This document shows, piece by piece, positions 1 to 8,498 of a stretch of 64,000 bases of DNA. The translations under genes were made by a program, and so were the position numbers. The DNA is from DASUBV01 sp036510065 (lineage in GTDB: Bacteria > Actinomycetota > Actinomycetes > Streptosporangiales > Streptosporangiaceae). Where the stretch lies: positions 1-64,000 of the forward strand of contig DATCEO010000112.1 in NCBI GenBank assembly GCA_036510065.1, read 5' to 3'. The first letter of the stretch is position 1, and the number at the start of each line of letters is the position of its first letter. The notes under the pieces were generated by a model that ran no database searches, was not told the DNA's origin, and saw only the letters and a program-made list of their open reading frames with translations.

Positions 1-231
1 CTGGATGTCATCAAGACCGCCGACTGGGTCATCGACCTGGGACCAGAGGGCGGCTCGCGCGGCGGCTCGGTCATCGCCGCCGGCACCCCTGAGCAGGTAG
101 CCGGCATCGAGGAGAGCTACACCGGCCAGTTCCTCAAGAAGGTACTGGCGGTTAGCCACCCGGCACCGAGCCGGGCGCATCACGGCGACGGCTCGCAGCC
201 GGGCACCCGGCGCCGGAGCCGGGCCGCATGA
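1..231 (+). CDS. uvrA: UvrA excinuclease subunit A, C-terminal fragment
   Basis: Frame 1 is open from the window edge to TGA at 229-231 and gives the last 76 residues of a larger protein. It begins LDVIKTADWVIDLGPEGG and continues with AAGTPEQVAG and SYTGQFLKK. This matches the end of UvrA, where the second ABC ATPase D-loop/H-loop region (usually H-N-L-D-V-I) is followed by the conserved IDLGPEGG segment. UvrA scans DNA for lesions in nucleotide excision repair, in the cytoplasm. The last 25 or so residues are a basic, Arg-rich tail beyond the usual conserved end. The start lies outside the window. Confidence 0.93.
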   Translation: MDVIKTADWVIDLGPEGGSRGGSVIAAGTPEQVAGIEESYTGQFLKKVLAVSHPAPSRAHHGDGSQPGTRRRSRAA

Positions 232-338
232 TGGCGACGGCGCGGCTTGCTAGCCGGGCGGTACGCGTCGGAACCGGCGCCGCGCGCTCCAGCGCGGCCA
301 GGGCTGGCAGCCGGCTGATCTGGTCCCTCGGCGGGCGT

Positions 339-2821
339 TTAGATCGGGTACGGGTCCGGGGTGGTGGTGTACGTGCGGCCGGCGGGGGTGATCCAGGTGA
401 AGATCCCGGGCGCGGGCTGGGTCAGGGTCCAGCCCGGCAGCTGCTTGATCTGGTGGTGGGTGCGGCAGCCGCCGCCCAGGTTGCACCGGCAGGTGGGGCC
501 GCCCCTGTGCCACGGCTGAGTGTGGTCCAGGTCGGCGCGCCAGGCGGGCTGGCCGCAGTAGGGCTGGCGGCAGGTCTGGTCGCGGGCGGTGACGTGCTCG
601 CGGATGCGGGTGGTGGGGCGGTAGGCAGGGGTGGCGGTGGCATGCGCGCAGCCGCCCGCGGCCCCATCGGCGGCGGCGGTGTCTGCGGCTTGGGTGGCGG
701 CGCGGGCTGCGGCACGCAGGACGGCTGCGCGGATGCCCCGGCCGGTCCCGGCCTCGGGCTGAGTGGTCCCGGCGTCCACGCTGGTCTCGGTTTCCTGATC
801 GTTCCCGGCGCCCCCCTTCTCGCCTGTACCGGGAGGCGGGTGGCTGTTGAGGGCGGCGGCGGGGACGATGACGGTGACCCTGCCGGTGACGCCCGGGGGT
901 CGGCCGGGGGTCGGCCGGGGTTGTCACAGAGCTGGCCGCGGCGGATGCGGTCGACCGCGATGGCTTGCCCGGCCGGGTCCGTGAGCACGACCCGCCACTG
1001 GGCGTGGGGGTCGGGGACGGCGGGGATGGCCAGGGCGAGCGCCTGGGCGGCGCTGATGGGCCCGAGACGGCCCAGGCTGGCAGGGGCGCCGGGATTCCCG
1101 TTGAGGACGTGCCAGGAGAGAGTCAGGTCCAGCAGCCCGGCCGTTGGCCGGCCGCCCGGCACGCCGGGCGCATCCGGCCTGCCGGGGGTGGTCGGGGGGC
1201 AGAGCCCGGAGCCGGGCGGATAGCGGCGCGGGGGGCCGCCGAGGAAGGGCGGGATCTCGGCCACGGTGTCTGGCAGCGGCGGCCATGGCGGGATGATGCT
1301 GCCGTCGTAGTCATCGTCGCAGGGGCGGCCCCAGCCGTCGCAGGCGCCGGGCAGCGGCCTGTCCTGGCCGTCGTCGTGGTCGAGGGCGTCGGTCAGCGGC
1401 GGCCCGGAGTCGGCGGGGGCAGGGCCAGGCGGGCTAGGTCTACTGCCGGGCGGGCAGCCCCCGGGAGGGGCACCGGGGTCCTGGCCGGGGCCAGTGTCGC
1501 AGCTGTGTGGCCTGGCGAGCTTGTGGTCAGGGCGTCGGCTACGCCGCGAGGACCCGCCGGACCTGCCGCCCCGCGGGGGGCCGTCACCAGTCAGATCCGG
1601 CGGCCGGCGGCGATATCCCCGGCCACCGCCATCCAGGCCTCCGAGGCCGTCCTGTCCGTCATCACCGGGGCCGGGGTCGGGGTCATCACCGCCGGCGGGG
1701 CCGGGGTTGTCCGGGCTGGGATTAGGGGGGCCGCCGGGCGGGGCGGGGGTAAGGGGCAGGGTGCCCAGGACCAGGCCGGCCAGGGCCATCGCGCGCAGCA
1801 GCCCGATTCCGCCGCCGGCCCCGCCGGCCTTCATGCCCCGGGCGATCGCCGACAGCCGGGCCATCATCGCCGCAGCCTGGACGCCGGGCAGGTTCGACGC
1901 GACCAGCGCGGCGGTGCCGACCTGATCGGGGTACAAGCTCACGGTGGCCTGCCGCTCAGCGTTCTCCCGCCGCTCCTCCGCGCCCTTAGGGTCGACGCGC
2001 AGGACTGCGCGGCGTAACGCCGCCCGCAGCTGCCCCGTGGTCTGCCTCCCGGCGCCGGGCAGGACCAGCGCCTCCACCGCGCGGGCGTCATCGTCGGTCA
2101 GCACGGCGGTGGCCTCGGCGATCAGCCTCGCCCGGGGCAGGTCGATGGTCCCGGCGGCGAGCGCCGTCCCCGTTTCGCGGAGCCGCCAGGCCAGGTCCAC
2201 CCCCAGCCGCGCATGCCAGGACGCGCTGGCCTGCGACATCCGCAGCGCTAGCGATACCTCGCACGCCGCCCCCGCCGTCACCCGGTCCGGCCGCCCTTCC
2301 GCATCCACCTCAGCGCGGGTGTCGCGGGCCGCGGTCCGCGACACCATCGACGCCACGGCGGCCAGTTCGCCAGCGGCCGCCCATGAAGCGACCCGCCGGT
2401 AGGCCGCGGCTATGCCGGGCAGGTCCCAGTCCGACAGCGCCCCCGGGTCGGCGTTCGCCAGCCACCCTGCCAGGCCCGGGCCCGCCGGCAGCTGATCGGC
2501 GATCACCCCCGTCAGGTCCCGTCCCGGCCCGGCCTCCTTGCACTCCAGCTCCTCCGCCAGCGACGTCTCCTGATCGGAAGGATCCCCCGCCTGCACCCCG
2601 CCGATGGCCGCCAGCAACCCAGCCAGATCCAGCTCGTACGACCAGCTCAACCCCTCCGACGGCCCCTGAGCCCTCGCCAGGTCGACTGGCCCAGTCGGCT
2701 CAGGCGCGTCCGAGACTGACTTCTCGAGCTCAGCGGATTGCGCGCTCCCTGACTGAGCGGGCCCGTCGGCCCCAGACCCGACTGTTTCGCATCCTGGCTC
2801 GGGTTCGCTTGCCTCCGGCAC
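339..2821 (-). pseudogene. DUF222/HNH endonuclease gene, frameshifted by an 11-bp tandem duplication
   Basis: A GTG start at 2821 has a strong GGAGGTGA ribosome site just upstream. The reading frame encodes a DUF222-type N-terminal half, then a long Pro/Gly-rich linker, and diverges into a nonsense Pro/Ser-rich frame near 900. The true C-terminus, with the HNH nuclease signature (CRQPYCGQPAW, LDHTQPW, CRTHHQIK), lies in another frame that stops at 339. An 11-bp unit (gggggtcggcc) occurs twice in tandem at 895-916. Removing one copy joins the two frames into an 823-residue protein with HNH near residues 744-787. DUF222/HNH proteins are multicopy in actinobacteria and their role is poorly known. 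The break could be real or an assembly error. Confidence 0.85.
895..916. repeat. 11-bp perfect tandem duplication inside the DUF222/HNH gene
   Basis: The unit gggggtcggcc occupies 895-905 and 906-916 and is followed by a partial third copy (gggg). Eleven bases shift the frame by two, exactly the offset between the DUF222 frame upstream and the HNH frame downstream. Confidence 0.95.
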
Positions 2822-3084
2822 CTGGTCACCTCCCGAGCGCGGCTTCCGCCCGGCTGGGAAGTTCCCGGACGATCGGCCTCACGCTGTCTTCGACAAGGAT
2901 ATCGAGCGCCACTGACAATTTTGGAGGTAATCGATCACAGATACGAGTTGTGAGCAATTAACGGGTCAGGTTGTTGGACAGTGATCATGATGCGAGCAGC
3001 ATGAGGCCGAGCCTGGCGAGTATGAATGGCGCGCCCCTGGCCGCACCGGCTGGTCCTGCTGCGCGGATCATGGCGGCCCGCATG

Positions 3085-3951
3085 TCAGTCAGCTGCGGTT
3101 CGTCCAGCTACCGTCAGGAAGGCCACGATCGCGTCGGCGACCACATCCGGCGCTCGCCGGGGCAGGTGATGACCCGCGCCCTCGACGAGCTGGAGGCGAG
3201 CATCGGGCAGGGCCTGCGCGAGCCGCCAGGCGGTCGCCACCGGAACCACGGTGTCCCGAGGGTCGGCGAGCAGGAGCACCGGGGCCCGGACCGTTGCGAT
3301 GGTGTCTTCCAGCCCGGCCAGCTCGCGCAGCAGAGCCCGCTGCTCGGTCAGGAAGGTGCGCCAGAGCGAGCTGCGCTCGCCGCCCGAGTCACCCCACACC
3401 CGCCAGTTGACGTGCTGGTCCGGACGCAGCGGACGGCCGCGCCGCCGTCCGGCCCGGGCGAGCTGGGCGAGCCGGGCCCGGGCGATCCAGGGGGTCAGCT
3501 GCCACGCCACCATCGCGCACAGCGGTCCGGCGCCGGGCGCGGCCAGCAGCCGGTCCCAGCGATTCAGGCACCCCGGGCCGACGCTGGCCAGCAGCACCAC
3601 CGCCGCCACCCGGTCCGGCGCCAGGCTGGCCGCCGACAAGGCCACCCCGCCGCCGTAGGAGTGCCCGACCAGCACCGCACGCCGGACGCCGCGCCGGTCC
3701 AGGTCAGCCAGCACCGCGCGGGCGTTCGCGGCGAACCCGCCGGCGTCCTGCGGGCTGGAGCCATATCCCGGCCGGTCAGGGGCGACGGCGTGGAACCGGG
3801 CAGGCAGCCGCTCGGCCACCTGCCGCCAGTCGTCGGCCGAGCCTGGCTGCCCGTGCAGCAGCACCAGCTCGTGCGCGGCCAGCCCGGCCGGGACCTGCCC
3901 CGCCAGGGCCTGCCCGGCTGGGGCCAGCGCGGCGTCGACGGCGGCGGTCAC
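3085..3951 (-). CDS. alpha/beta hydrolase
   Basis: A 288-residue single-domain alpha/beta hydrolase. The oxyanion-region motif HGQPG sits at 33-37, the nucleophile elbow GHSYGG puts Ser at 98, an acidic residue lies in the LLADPRD segment, and the catalytic His is in AGHHLP near 261. The GTG start at 3951 overlaps the stop of the upstream membrane protein as GTGA, so I prefer it to the in-frame ATG further upstream at 4014. There is no signal peptide, so it is probably cytoplasmic. The substrate cannot be read from sequence. Coupling to a UPF0104 membrane protein may mean a lipid-linked role, but that is inference. Confidence 0.88.
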   Translation of the reverse strand: MTAAVDAALAPAGQALAGQVPAGLAAHELVLLHGQPGSADDWRQVAERLPARFHAVAPDRPGYGSSPQDAGGFAANARAVLADLDRRGVRRAVLVGHSYGGGVALSAASLAPDRVAAVVLLASVGPGCLNRWDRLLAAPGAGPLCAMVAWQLTPWIARARLAQLARAGRRRGRPLRPDQHVNWRVWGDSGGERSSLWRTFLTEQRALLRELAGLEDTIATVRAPVLLLADPRDTVVPVATAWRLAQALPDARLQLVEGAGHHLPRRAPDVVADAIVAFLTVAGRTAAD

Positions 3952-5078
3952 GCGGCGGCCCGGTCCAGGGCCGGGCCCCGCCGGCCGCGCCGCAGCCAGA
4001 GCAGGACCAGCCACCCGGCGCCTGCGACCAGCCAGAAACTGGCCAGCCGGTACAGCAGCACCGCGGCCAGGGCCTGGCTGGCGCGCAGCCCGGCGGCCAC
4101 CAGGGCCAGCCCGAGCGTTCCCTCGGCCACTCCCAGGCCGCCGGGGGTGAGGTTGAGGCTCTGCGCGGCGACACCCGAGCCGTAGACCAGCAGCAGGTCG
4201 TGCCAGGGCACGGGGGCGCCGGCGGCGCGGATGCTCACTGCCAGGACCGCGGCGTCGGCGAGCCAGTTGGCCAGGGCCAGGCCGCTCACCGTCATCCAGC
4301 CGGACGGGGACGGCTGCAGCGAGCTCAGCCGCCCGGCCCAGGCCCGGACGGTCCGGCGGGAATCGGCCGCGGGCCGGCGCAGCAGCCGCAGGCCAAGCCG
4401 CAGCGCCCAGGTCGTGGGGCGCTCCAGCGCGGCGCGCAGGCGCGGACGGCGCATGGCCGCTGCCGCCGCCACCAGGGCCGCCACGGCCAGGCCGCCCGCG
4501 GGAACGGCGACTGCCGTGGCCAGGGCGTTCCCGGACACCACTCCGCCGCCGACCACGACCAGCGCGGCCGCGGCCGAGGAGACCACCCCGCCGGCCAGCA
4601 GCGACCAGCCCGCCAGCGGGGCATCGGCGCCCTGCCGGGTGAAGCGGCGGAAGGTATAGGCCGTGGCCAGCTCGGGCCCGGCCAGCGGAACCGAGACCGA
4701 CAGCGCGTTAGCGGCAAAGGCGGTGGCGAGCATCGCCCGGACGCCCACGCTCGCCCCGCCGACCGCGAGCAGCCGGCGCATCATGATCGCGAAGGCGGCC
4801 ATGGACGCCGCTTCGAGCACGACGGCGGCCGGAATCCAGAGCCAGTGCAGATGGCCGAGCACCGCCAGCGACGCGCTTACCACGCCCCGCTCGGCGACTC
4901 CGGCACCAGCCAGCGCCGCTCCAGCAGTGGTAACGGCCGCCAGGCGTGTCACCCGCTTCCCGGCCCGGTGCGCGGGTGCCGGGCCGGTGGGCGGGACCGC
5001 AGCGGTGGCTCGGCCAGCTGGTGTCGGCCGGGGCGAGATGGGGCGCGGGCCAGCTGGCGGCTGTCTGGTGACGGTCAT
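3948..5078 (-). CDS. UPF0104 / lysylphosphatidylglycerol synthase TM-region family membrane protein
   Basis: A 376-residue polytopic protein with a Pro-rich cytosolic N-terminus of about 40 residues and then roughly eight hydrophobic segments. The family signature near residue 305-320 (SLNLTPGGLGVAEGTLG) resembles the PGG(L/I)GxxE motif of YbhN/AglD/MprF-type transmembrane regions. Members are flippase-like, or part of lipid aminoacylation or glycolipid systems. This protein has only the membrane part and no aminoacyl-transferase domain. It overlaps the hydrolase downstream by GTGA, and its ATG overlaps the open frame of the broken PF03640 gene upstream. A second family member lies at 60177-61226 among glycan genes. 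Confidence 0.87.
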   Translation of the reverse strand: MTVTRQPPAGPRPISPRPTPAGRATAAVPPTGPAPAHRAGKRVTRLAAVTTAGAALAGAGVAERGVVSASLAVLGHLHWLWIPAAVVLEAASMAAFAIMMRRLLAVGGASVGVRAMLATAFAANALSVSVPLAGPELATAYTFRRFTRQGADAPLAGWSLLAGGVVSSAAAALVVVGGGVVSGNALATAVAVPAGGLAVAALVAAAAAMRRPRLRAALERPTTWALRLGLRLLRRPAADSRRTVRAWAGRLSSLQPSPSGWMTVSGLALANWLADAAVLAVSIRAAGAPVPWHDLLLVYGSGVAAQSLNLTPGGLGVAEGTLGLALVAAGLRASQALAAVLLYRLASFWLVAGAGWLVLLWLRRGRRGPALDRAAA

Positions 5079-5156
5079 GTCGGCCTGACTGACGCCGTGC
5101 CCCGGCCGGGGACTCCGGCCGGGGACGACGCTATCTGGCTGGTCAGCGGGCCCGGG

Positions 5157-5685
5157 TCAGTAGCCATAGCCGCGGCCGGTCGCGGCCGACGGCACTGTGC
5201 CTGCCGCCGCGTGGCCGGAGAGCGAAGCGAGGCCGGGGGGGCCACGAGGAAGCCCTGGACCCCCTGGCCGGTCACCTGGCAGCCCCGGTCGTCGACAAGG
5301 GTGTAGAGCGGGTGGCCGTTATAGGCGACCTGCTGGCCGACTGCGTCCTTGAGCACGGTCAGCCGGCCGCTCAGCCCGGCTCCCGTGGGCGCCGCTGATG
5401 TCAGCGGCGGCCACAGCCGGGCCAGGCCCCCGGTCACGAACGACCTCGCGGCCGTGTCGGGGCGGTAGTAGTACAGGGGGAGGCCGCCGTGGTTTGACCA
5501 GGATGGTCTCTGTCCTGCCTCCGACGGCCGCGCGGGCGGGACGCACGATGGCGGTCCCGGCCCCGGCGCTGGCCGCAGGCGTGCCGCCGGGCCGTCGACG
5601 CACCGGCCGAGGCAGCGGTAATGCCGCCTCCGGCGGCCAGCGCGGCCAGGCCGATGCCGGCGATGATGATTCGCGGGTGTCGCAT
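5157..5685 (-). pseudogene. secreted PF03640/COG4315-type protein, at least three frameshifts
   Basis: ATG at 5685 has an AGGAGG ribosome site and encodes a signal peptide (MRHPRIIIAGIGLAALAAGG). The ancestral product can be followed only by changing frame three times. The first shift is near 5590-5610, leading to GGRTETILV. The second is at the TTT of 5493-5495 (one extra base), leading to GGLPLYYYRPD and GGLARLWPPLTSAAPTGAGL. The third is at a run of seven G at 5235-5241, after which the frame ends GRGYGY and TGA at 5157, a typical family ending. YYYRPD matches the Yx(F/W/Y)xxD motif that defines COG4315. As it stands no full product is made. Clustered base-calling errors are an alternative. 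It follows an intact operator-like site. Confidence 0.75.
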
Positions 5686-5710
5686 GATTGCCTCCTAGTA
5701 AGGCGCACTG

Positions 5711-5729
5711 CTACTAAGATGAATAGTAG
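5711..5729. promoter_or_regulatory. BlaI-type operator candidate, site A (perfect dyad)
   Basis: CTACTAAGATGAATAGTAG is a perfect inverted repeat, CTACTA, seven bases, then TAGTAG. It lies 26 bases before the ATG of the secreted PF03640 gene on the minus strand. It shares CTACTAA and TAG spacing with three other sites in 6.3-8.9 kb, one of them upstream of the BlaI-type repressor gene. Confidence 0.75.
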
Positions 5730-5821
5730 ATTGGCGCGCGGTTCACCCACCCGGATCTGCGGGCGGATGACGTGGGTCGGAGCGGGTTACGGGACCGGGC
5801 TGCGAACTGGCCCGGGCGTGA

Positions 5822-6310
5822 TCAGCGGGGCTGGCTGTACTCGGGCGCCCGCCGCGCGCCGGGCCGGAGCCCGGCAGTCAGGCTGATGCCGCCCCGGGCG
5901 CGCAGCTGCCAGCCGCCCCAGCCTGCCGCGAGCAAGATGATGAGGGTCTCGACGCTGAGGGCCGAAATGCCCAGCGGGCAGCGCCAGTTGCCGACATCGC
6001 CGTGATCGCCCAGGAAGCCTCCCGGCACGGCCCGGGTCAGGACGTAGCCCCCCATCGCCGAGACGGCCACGGCGCCGCCGGCCGCCCAGGCCAGCCAGTG
6101 CGAGCGGGTGATCAACACTCCGCCGATCAGCACTGCCGCCGCGACGATGCCGAGGTACCCGAGACCGACCAGCGGGGTCGGGCCCAGCGTTGCCGGCAGG
6201 TCCACCACGTGGATCACCGCCAGCGCGGCCAGCGCCAGCGCGCCCACCGCGCGGGCGGTCACATCCGCGCCCGGCGCGGCGGCTGGTGGTGGGGCAGTAC
6301 GAGCAAACAT
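5822..6310 (-). CDS. 4-TM integral membrane protein, partner-like to the PF03640 proteins
   Basis: A 162-residue protein with four predicted membrane helices and an Arg-rich C-terminal tail. ATG at 6310 is preceded by GAGGAGGG at good spacing, so the longer in-frame start at 6382 is unlikely. Helix content and short motifs (AAxAVIHxxD near residue 35, GGYxL in helix 3, a final helix after a loop) parallel the N-terminal half of the fusion protein at 12341-13231, where the same kind of 4-TM unit is joined to a PF03640 domain. Site B of the operator set lies about 73 bases upstream. No specific biochemical function is recognised. Confidence 0.82.
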   Translation of the reverse strand: MFARTAPPPAAAPGADVTARAVGALALAALAVIHVVDLPATLGPTPLVGLGYLGIVAAAVLIGGVLITRSHWLAWAAGGAVAVSAMGGYVLTRAVPGGFLGDHGDVGNWRCPLGISALSVETLIILLAAGWGGWQLRARGGISLTAGLRPGARRAPEYSQPR

Positions 6311-6382
6311 CGGCGTCCCTCCTCGGTCCTGATCGCTCCCGGGGGGCCTGGCGCCGGACGGGAGCGATAATGCCGCTCTCAA

Positions 6383-6398
6383 CTACTAACACGCATAG
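6383..6398. promoter_or_regulatory. BlaI-type operator candidate, site B
   Basis: CTACTAACACGCATAG followed by GAG. It lies upstream of the minus-strand 4-TM gene that starts at 6310. The left half-site is identical to the other three sites; the right half-site (TAGGAG) is one base off the perfect dyad of site A. Confidence 0.72.
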
Positions 6399-6473
6399 GA
6401 GATGCGGCAGGTTCAGCACGGCGGGGACGGCGGGGTGCGACCTGCATCACAGTGGCGGATGACGCCTCGTCGC

Positions 6474-7022
6474 TCAGCAGTCCGGCTGGAGGACGCAGGA
6501 GCACGTCATCATGACGCGGTGACCGAGGGCCGCGATCCGGTGCCTGGTGACCCACTCAGGGTCAATGACCCAGCTGCTGGCAATCGTGACGGACGGCAGC
6601 TGGCCCGGCCGCGAGTCGCCCACGTGCAGGGCCAGCTGACAGGCCAGTTCGTGCTCAGTGCCCTTGACCTGCAGGCGGCCGAGAGCGCGCCATCCGGTCG
6701 GCACCCTGGCCAGCGCGTCGGAGCGGAAGCTGATCTCCGGGAAGGCGGCGGCATCCAGGAAGCCGGGCCCGGTCAGCAGCTCATCGAGCTCGGGCGACCC
6801 GGTGCTGACCGCGCTCGTGGCGGCGGTCAGCCAGGCGGATGAGTTCCCGACCGGATCGGTGATCAGCACCTCGCCGCTCAGTGGCAGGCGTCCCCGGATG
6901 AGCCGGCCGATGACCGGCGCGGCGAACCACGCATGGGACTGCGCGGCATCGACCCGCCAGCGGCCAGCCGCTAGCCGCTGCCGCTCGTCGGGCTTCAGCT
7001 GAATGCCGGGCGTCGTCGTCAC
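6474..7022 (-). CDS. YceI-like family protein
   Basis: About 182 residues with the YceI layout: an N-terminal strand with WRVDAAQSHAWFAA, a middle GRLPLSGEVLITDP segment, PEISFRSD, and a C-terminal GRLQVKGTEHELACQLAL region. YceI proteins form a lipocalin-like barrel that binds long isoprenoid chains and are often secreted. This one has no clear signal peptide. I prefer the GTG at 7022, because the AAGGAG ribosome site is then spaced by about six bases; the GTG at 7028 would sit directly on it. Operator site C lies about 90 bases upstream, placing it in the putative BlaI-type regulon. Confidence 0.88.
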   Translation of the reverse strand: MTTTPGIQLKPDERQRLAAGRWRVDAAQSHAWFAAPVIGRLIRGRLPLSGEVLITDPVGNSSAWLTAATSAVSTGSPELDELLTGPGFLDAAAFPEISFRSDALARVPTGWRALGRLQVKGTEHELACQLALHVGDSRPGQLPSVTIASSWVIDPEWVTRHRIAALGHRVMMTCSCVLQPDC

Positions 7023-7110
7023 GGGCACTCCTTCACGTGATTCAGCCCGCCGACGGTTCCGGTGCCCGGTGCCGGGCCTGGATGCTGGCGGGCATCCTGC
7101 GGCCTAATGC

Positions 7111-7126
7111 CTACTAACACGGCTAG
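7111..7126. promoter_or_regulatory. BlaI-type operator candidate, site C
   Basis: CTACTAACACGGCTAG followed by GGG, between the YceI-like gene (start 7022) and the stop of the next upstream gene at 7141. It shares CTACTAACACG with site B. Confidence 0.7.
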
Positions 7127-7140
7127 GGGCGAGCCGCCGT

Positions 7141-7428
7141 TCACGAGCCTGCGGACGGCGTGCCGCGCACGTGCTCGGCCACGATCGCCAGCCGGCGCAG
7201 GATGTCCGGTGCCGGCTCTCCGGTCGCCTCCTGGAGCTCGTGCAGCAGCAGCTCGGACACGAGGTGCAGGCCGGCCATGAAGTTGCCCAGGCCGTCTGCG
7301 TCCTGCGGGGTCAGGGCCTCGGCCGCCCACGCTTCCAGCTCGGGGGAGTCCAGGCCCGCGGTGAGCAGCCCGATGGCCAGCTGCATCGCGGCCGCCACAG
7401 TCTCGCGGCCGGGTGGGACGTTGTTCAT
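7141..7428 (-). CDS. hypothetical protein, 95 aa, helical
   Basis: ATG at 7428 is preceded by GGAGG at normal spacing. The product is a short acidic, probably all-helical soluble protein with leucine-rich stretches (AAAMQLAIGLLTAGL, HLVSELLLHELQEATG) and no signal or membrane segment. I do not recognise the family. It lies between the M56 peptidase and the YceI-like gene on the same strand, 123 bases after the peptidase stop, so it may be transcribed with blaI-M56. An earlier in-frame start at 7518 has no convincing ribosome site. Confidence 0.65.
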   Translation of the reverse strand: MNNVPPGRETVAAAMQLAIGLLTAGLDSPELEAWAAEALTPQDADGLGNFMAGLHLVSELLLHELQEATGEPAPDILRRLAIVAEHVRGTPSAGS

Positions 7429-7550
7429 GTCATCCTCCGGCTTCCGGCCCGACTGTTCGCCGCGCTGGCCATCGGTCCCTGTACCTGGCAACACGGGGCC
7501 GGGCGCCAGGATGTTCACCGCCGGCCGCTGGGCGGCTGCAGGATCGGCCG

Positions 7551-8498
7551 TCAGGCGGCAGGTAGCCGGCCCAGCGCGAGTGCCAGCAGCGCCGGGGCCA
7601 GGGCCAGCAGCACGGGGGTCACCGCGAGCGAGGCTGCTGCCGCCCGCAGCAGCTGCCGGCGCGCCCGGCCGAGCGGCTCGGCGGGCTCCAGCAGCCGGTA
7701 TATCCGCTGCAGCGCGTCGGTGACGGCCGCGGCCAGAGCCGGGGCCGGGCTCCCCCCCGTGGCCAGGACCACCAGGGCGGTCGCGAGTGACCGCGGGTCG
7801 CTCGCCTGGGTGGCCCTGTCGTCAGCGTGCATCTCGATCAGCCGCGCGACCTGCTCGTCGGCGTCCCGCATCAGAGGCAGGAACGGCAGCACTCGGCGGC
7901 CGATCCGCGCCAGGCCCAGCAGCCGGTGGTGGCGGCCGGCCAGATGAGCTCGCTCGTGCGCGAGGACCGCCTGCAGCTGGCCGGGATCAAGCGCCGCTAG
8001 CGCGCCGGTGCTCAGGATCACGGTGGGATGCCGCCCGGCGACGCAGTAGGCGGTCGGCTGGGAATGGTCCACGAGCACGGCCCCCAGGCCGGGCTCGGCG
8101 TGCCCGATCAGCCGGGCCGTCTGCGCGTGCCGCAGCGCCTGCTGCCCGGCGGCCCGCAGGTGAGTGAGCGCCGCGAGCGCGGTCCGGGCCGCGAGGGCAC
8201 CCGCCAGGGTCAGGCCGAGTCTGGCCACGGCGGCACCGCCGGGGGCCCCGTACGTGGCGCGCAACCGCAGCACGCAGGCCCCGATCAGGTGACTCAGGTC
8301 GCCGCCGAGGATGGTGGCGTGAACGGCCAGCGTCAGGCCGGCCAGCCCGAGCGCGGCCACGACCGACCATTGCGCGGCCAGGTAGGTGGCGATGCCCAGC
8401 AGCGGCGCCCGGCCCGGCCACCGAGCTCGGGCCAGTAGCCGGCAGCCCAGCGTGCCGATACAGGCCGCGTAGGCCACCAGCACGGCCGCCACGGTCAC
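7551..8498 (-). CDS. M56-family (BlaR-like) membrane metallopeptidase
   Basis: 315 residues with hydrophobic helices at both ends and a cytosolic zinc peptidase core. The HExxH motif reads HERAH at 181-185, followed by a likely third ligand Glu222 in IEMHADD. M56 peptidases of the BlaR1/MecR1 type cut a partner BlaI/MecI repressor. This one has no extracellular penicillin-binding domain, so it resembles the short mycobacterial BlaR-like proteins rather than a beta-lactam sensor. Its GTG start overlaps the BlaI gene stop as GTGA, so the two are translationally coupled. The stimulus is unknown. Confidence 0.9.
   Translation of the reverse strand: MTVAAVLVAYAACIGTLGCRLLARARWPGRAPLLGIATYLAAQWSVVAALGLAGLTLAVHATILGGDLSHLIGACVLRLRATYGAPGGAAVARLGLTLAGALAARTALAALTHLRAAGQQALRHAQTARLIGHAEPGLGAVLVDHSQPTAYCVAGRHPTVILSTGALAALDPGQLQAVLAHERAHLAGRHHRLLGLARIGRRVLPFLPLMRDADEQVARLIEMHADDRATQASDPRSLATALVVLATGGSPAPALAAAVTDALQRIYRLLEPAEPLGRARRQLLRAAAASLAVTPVLLALAPALLALALGRLPAA

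Noticed and set aside
422..1100. Pro/Ser-rich C-terminal part of the 799-residue open frame on minus
   Set aside because: It is the out-of-frame continuation after the 11-bp duplication; the HNH domain is in the other frame.
965..2017. Plus-strand open frame of 350 residues opposite the DUF222 gene
   Set aside because: Gly/Ala/Arg-rich shadow of a GC-rich gene; no ribosome site or family motif.
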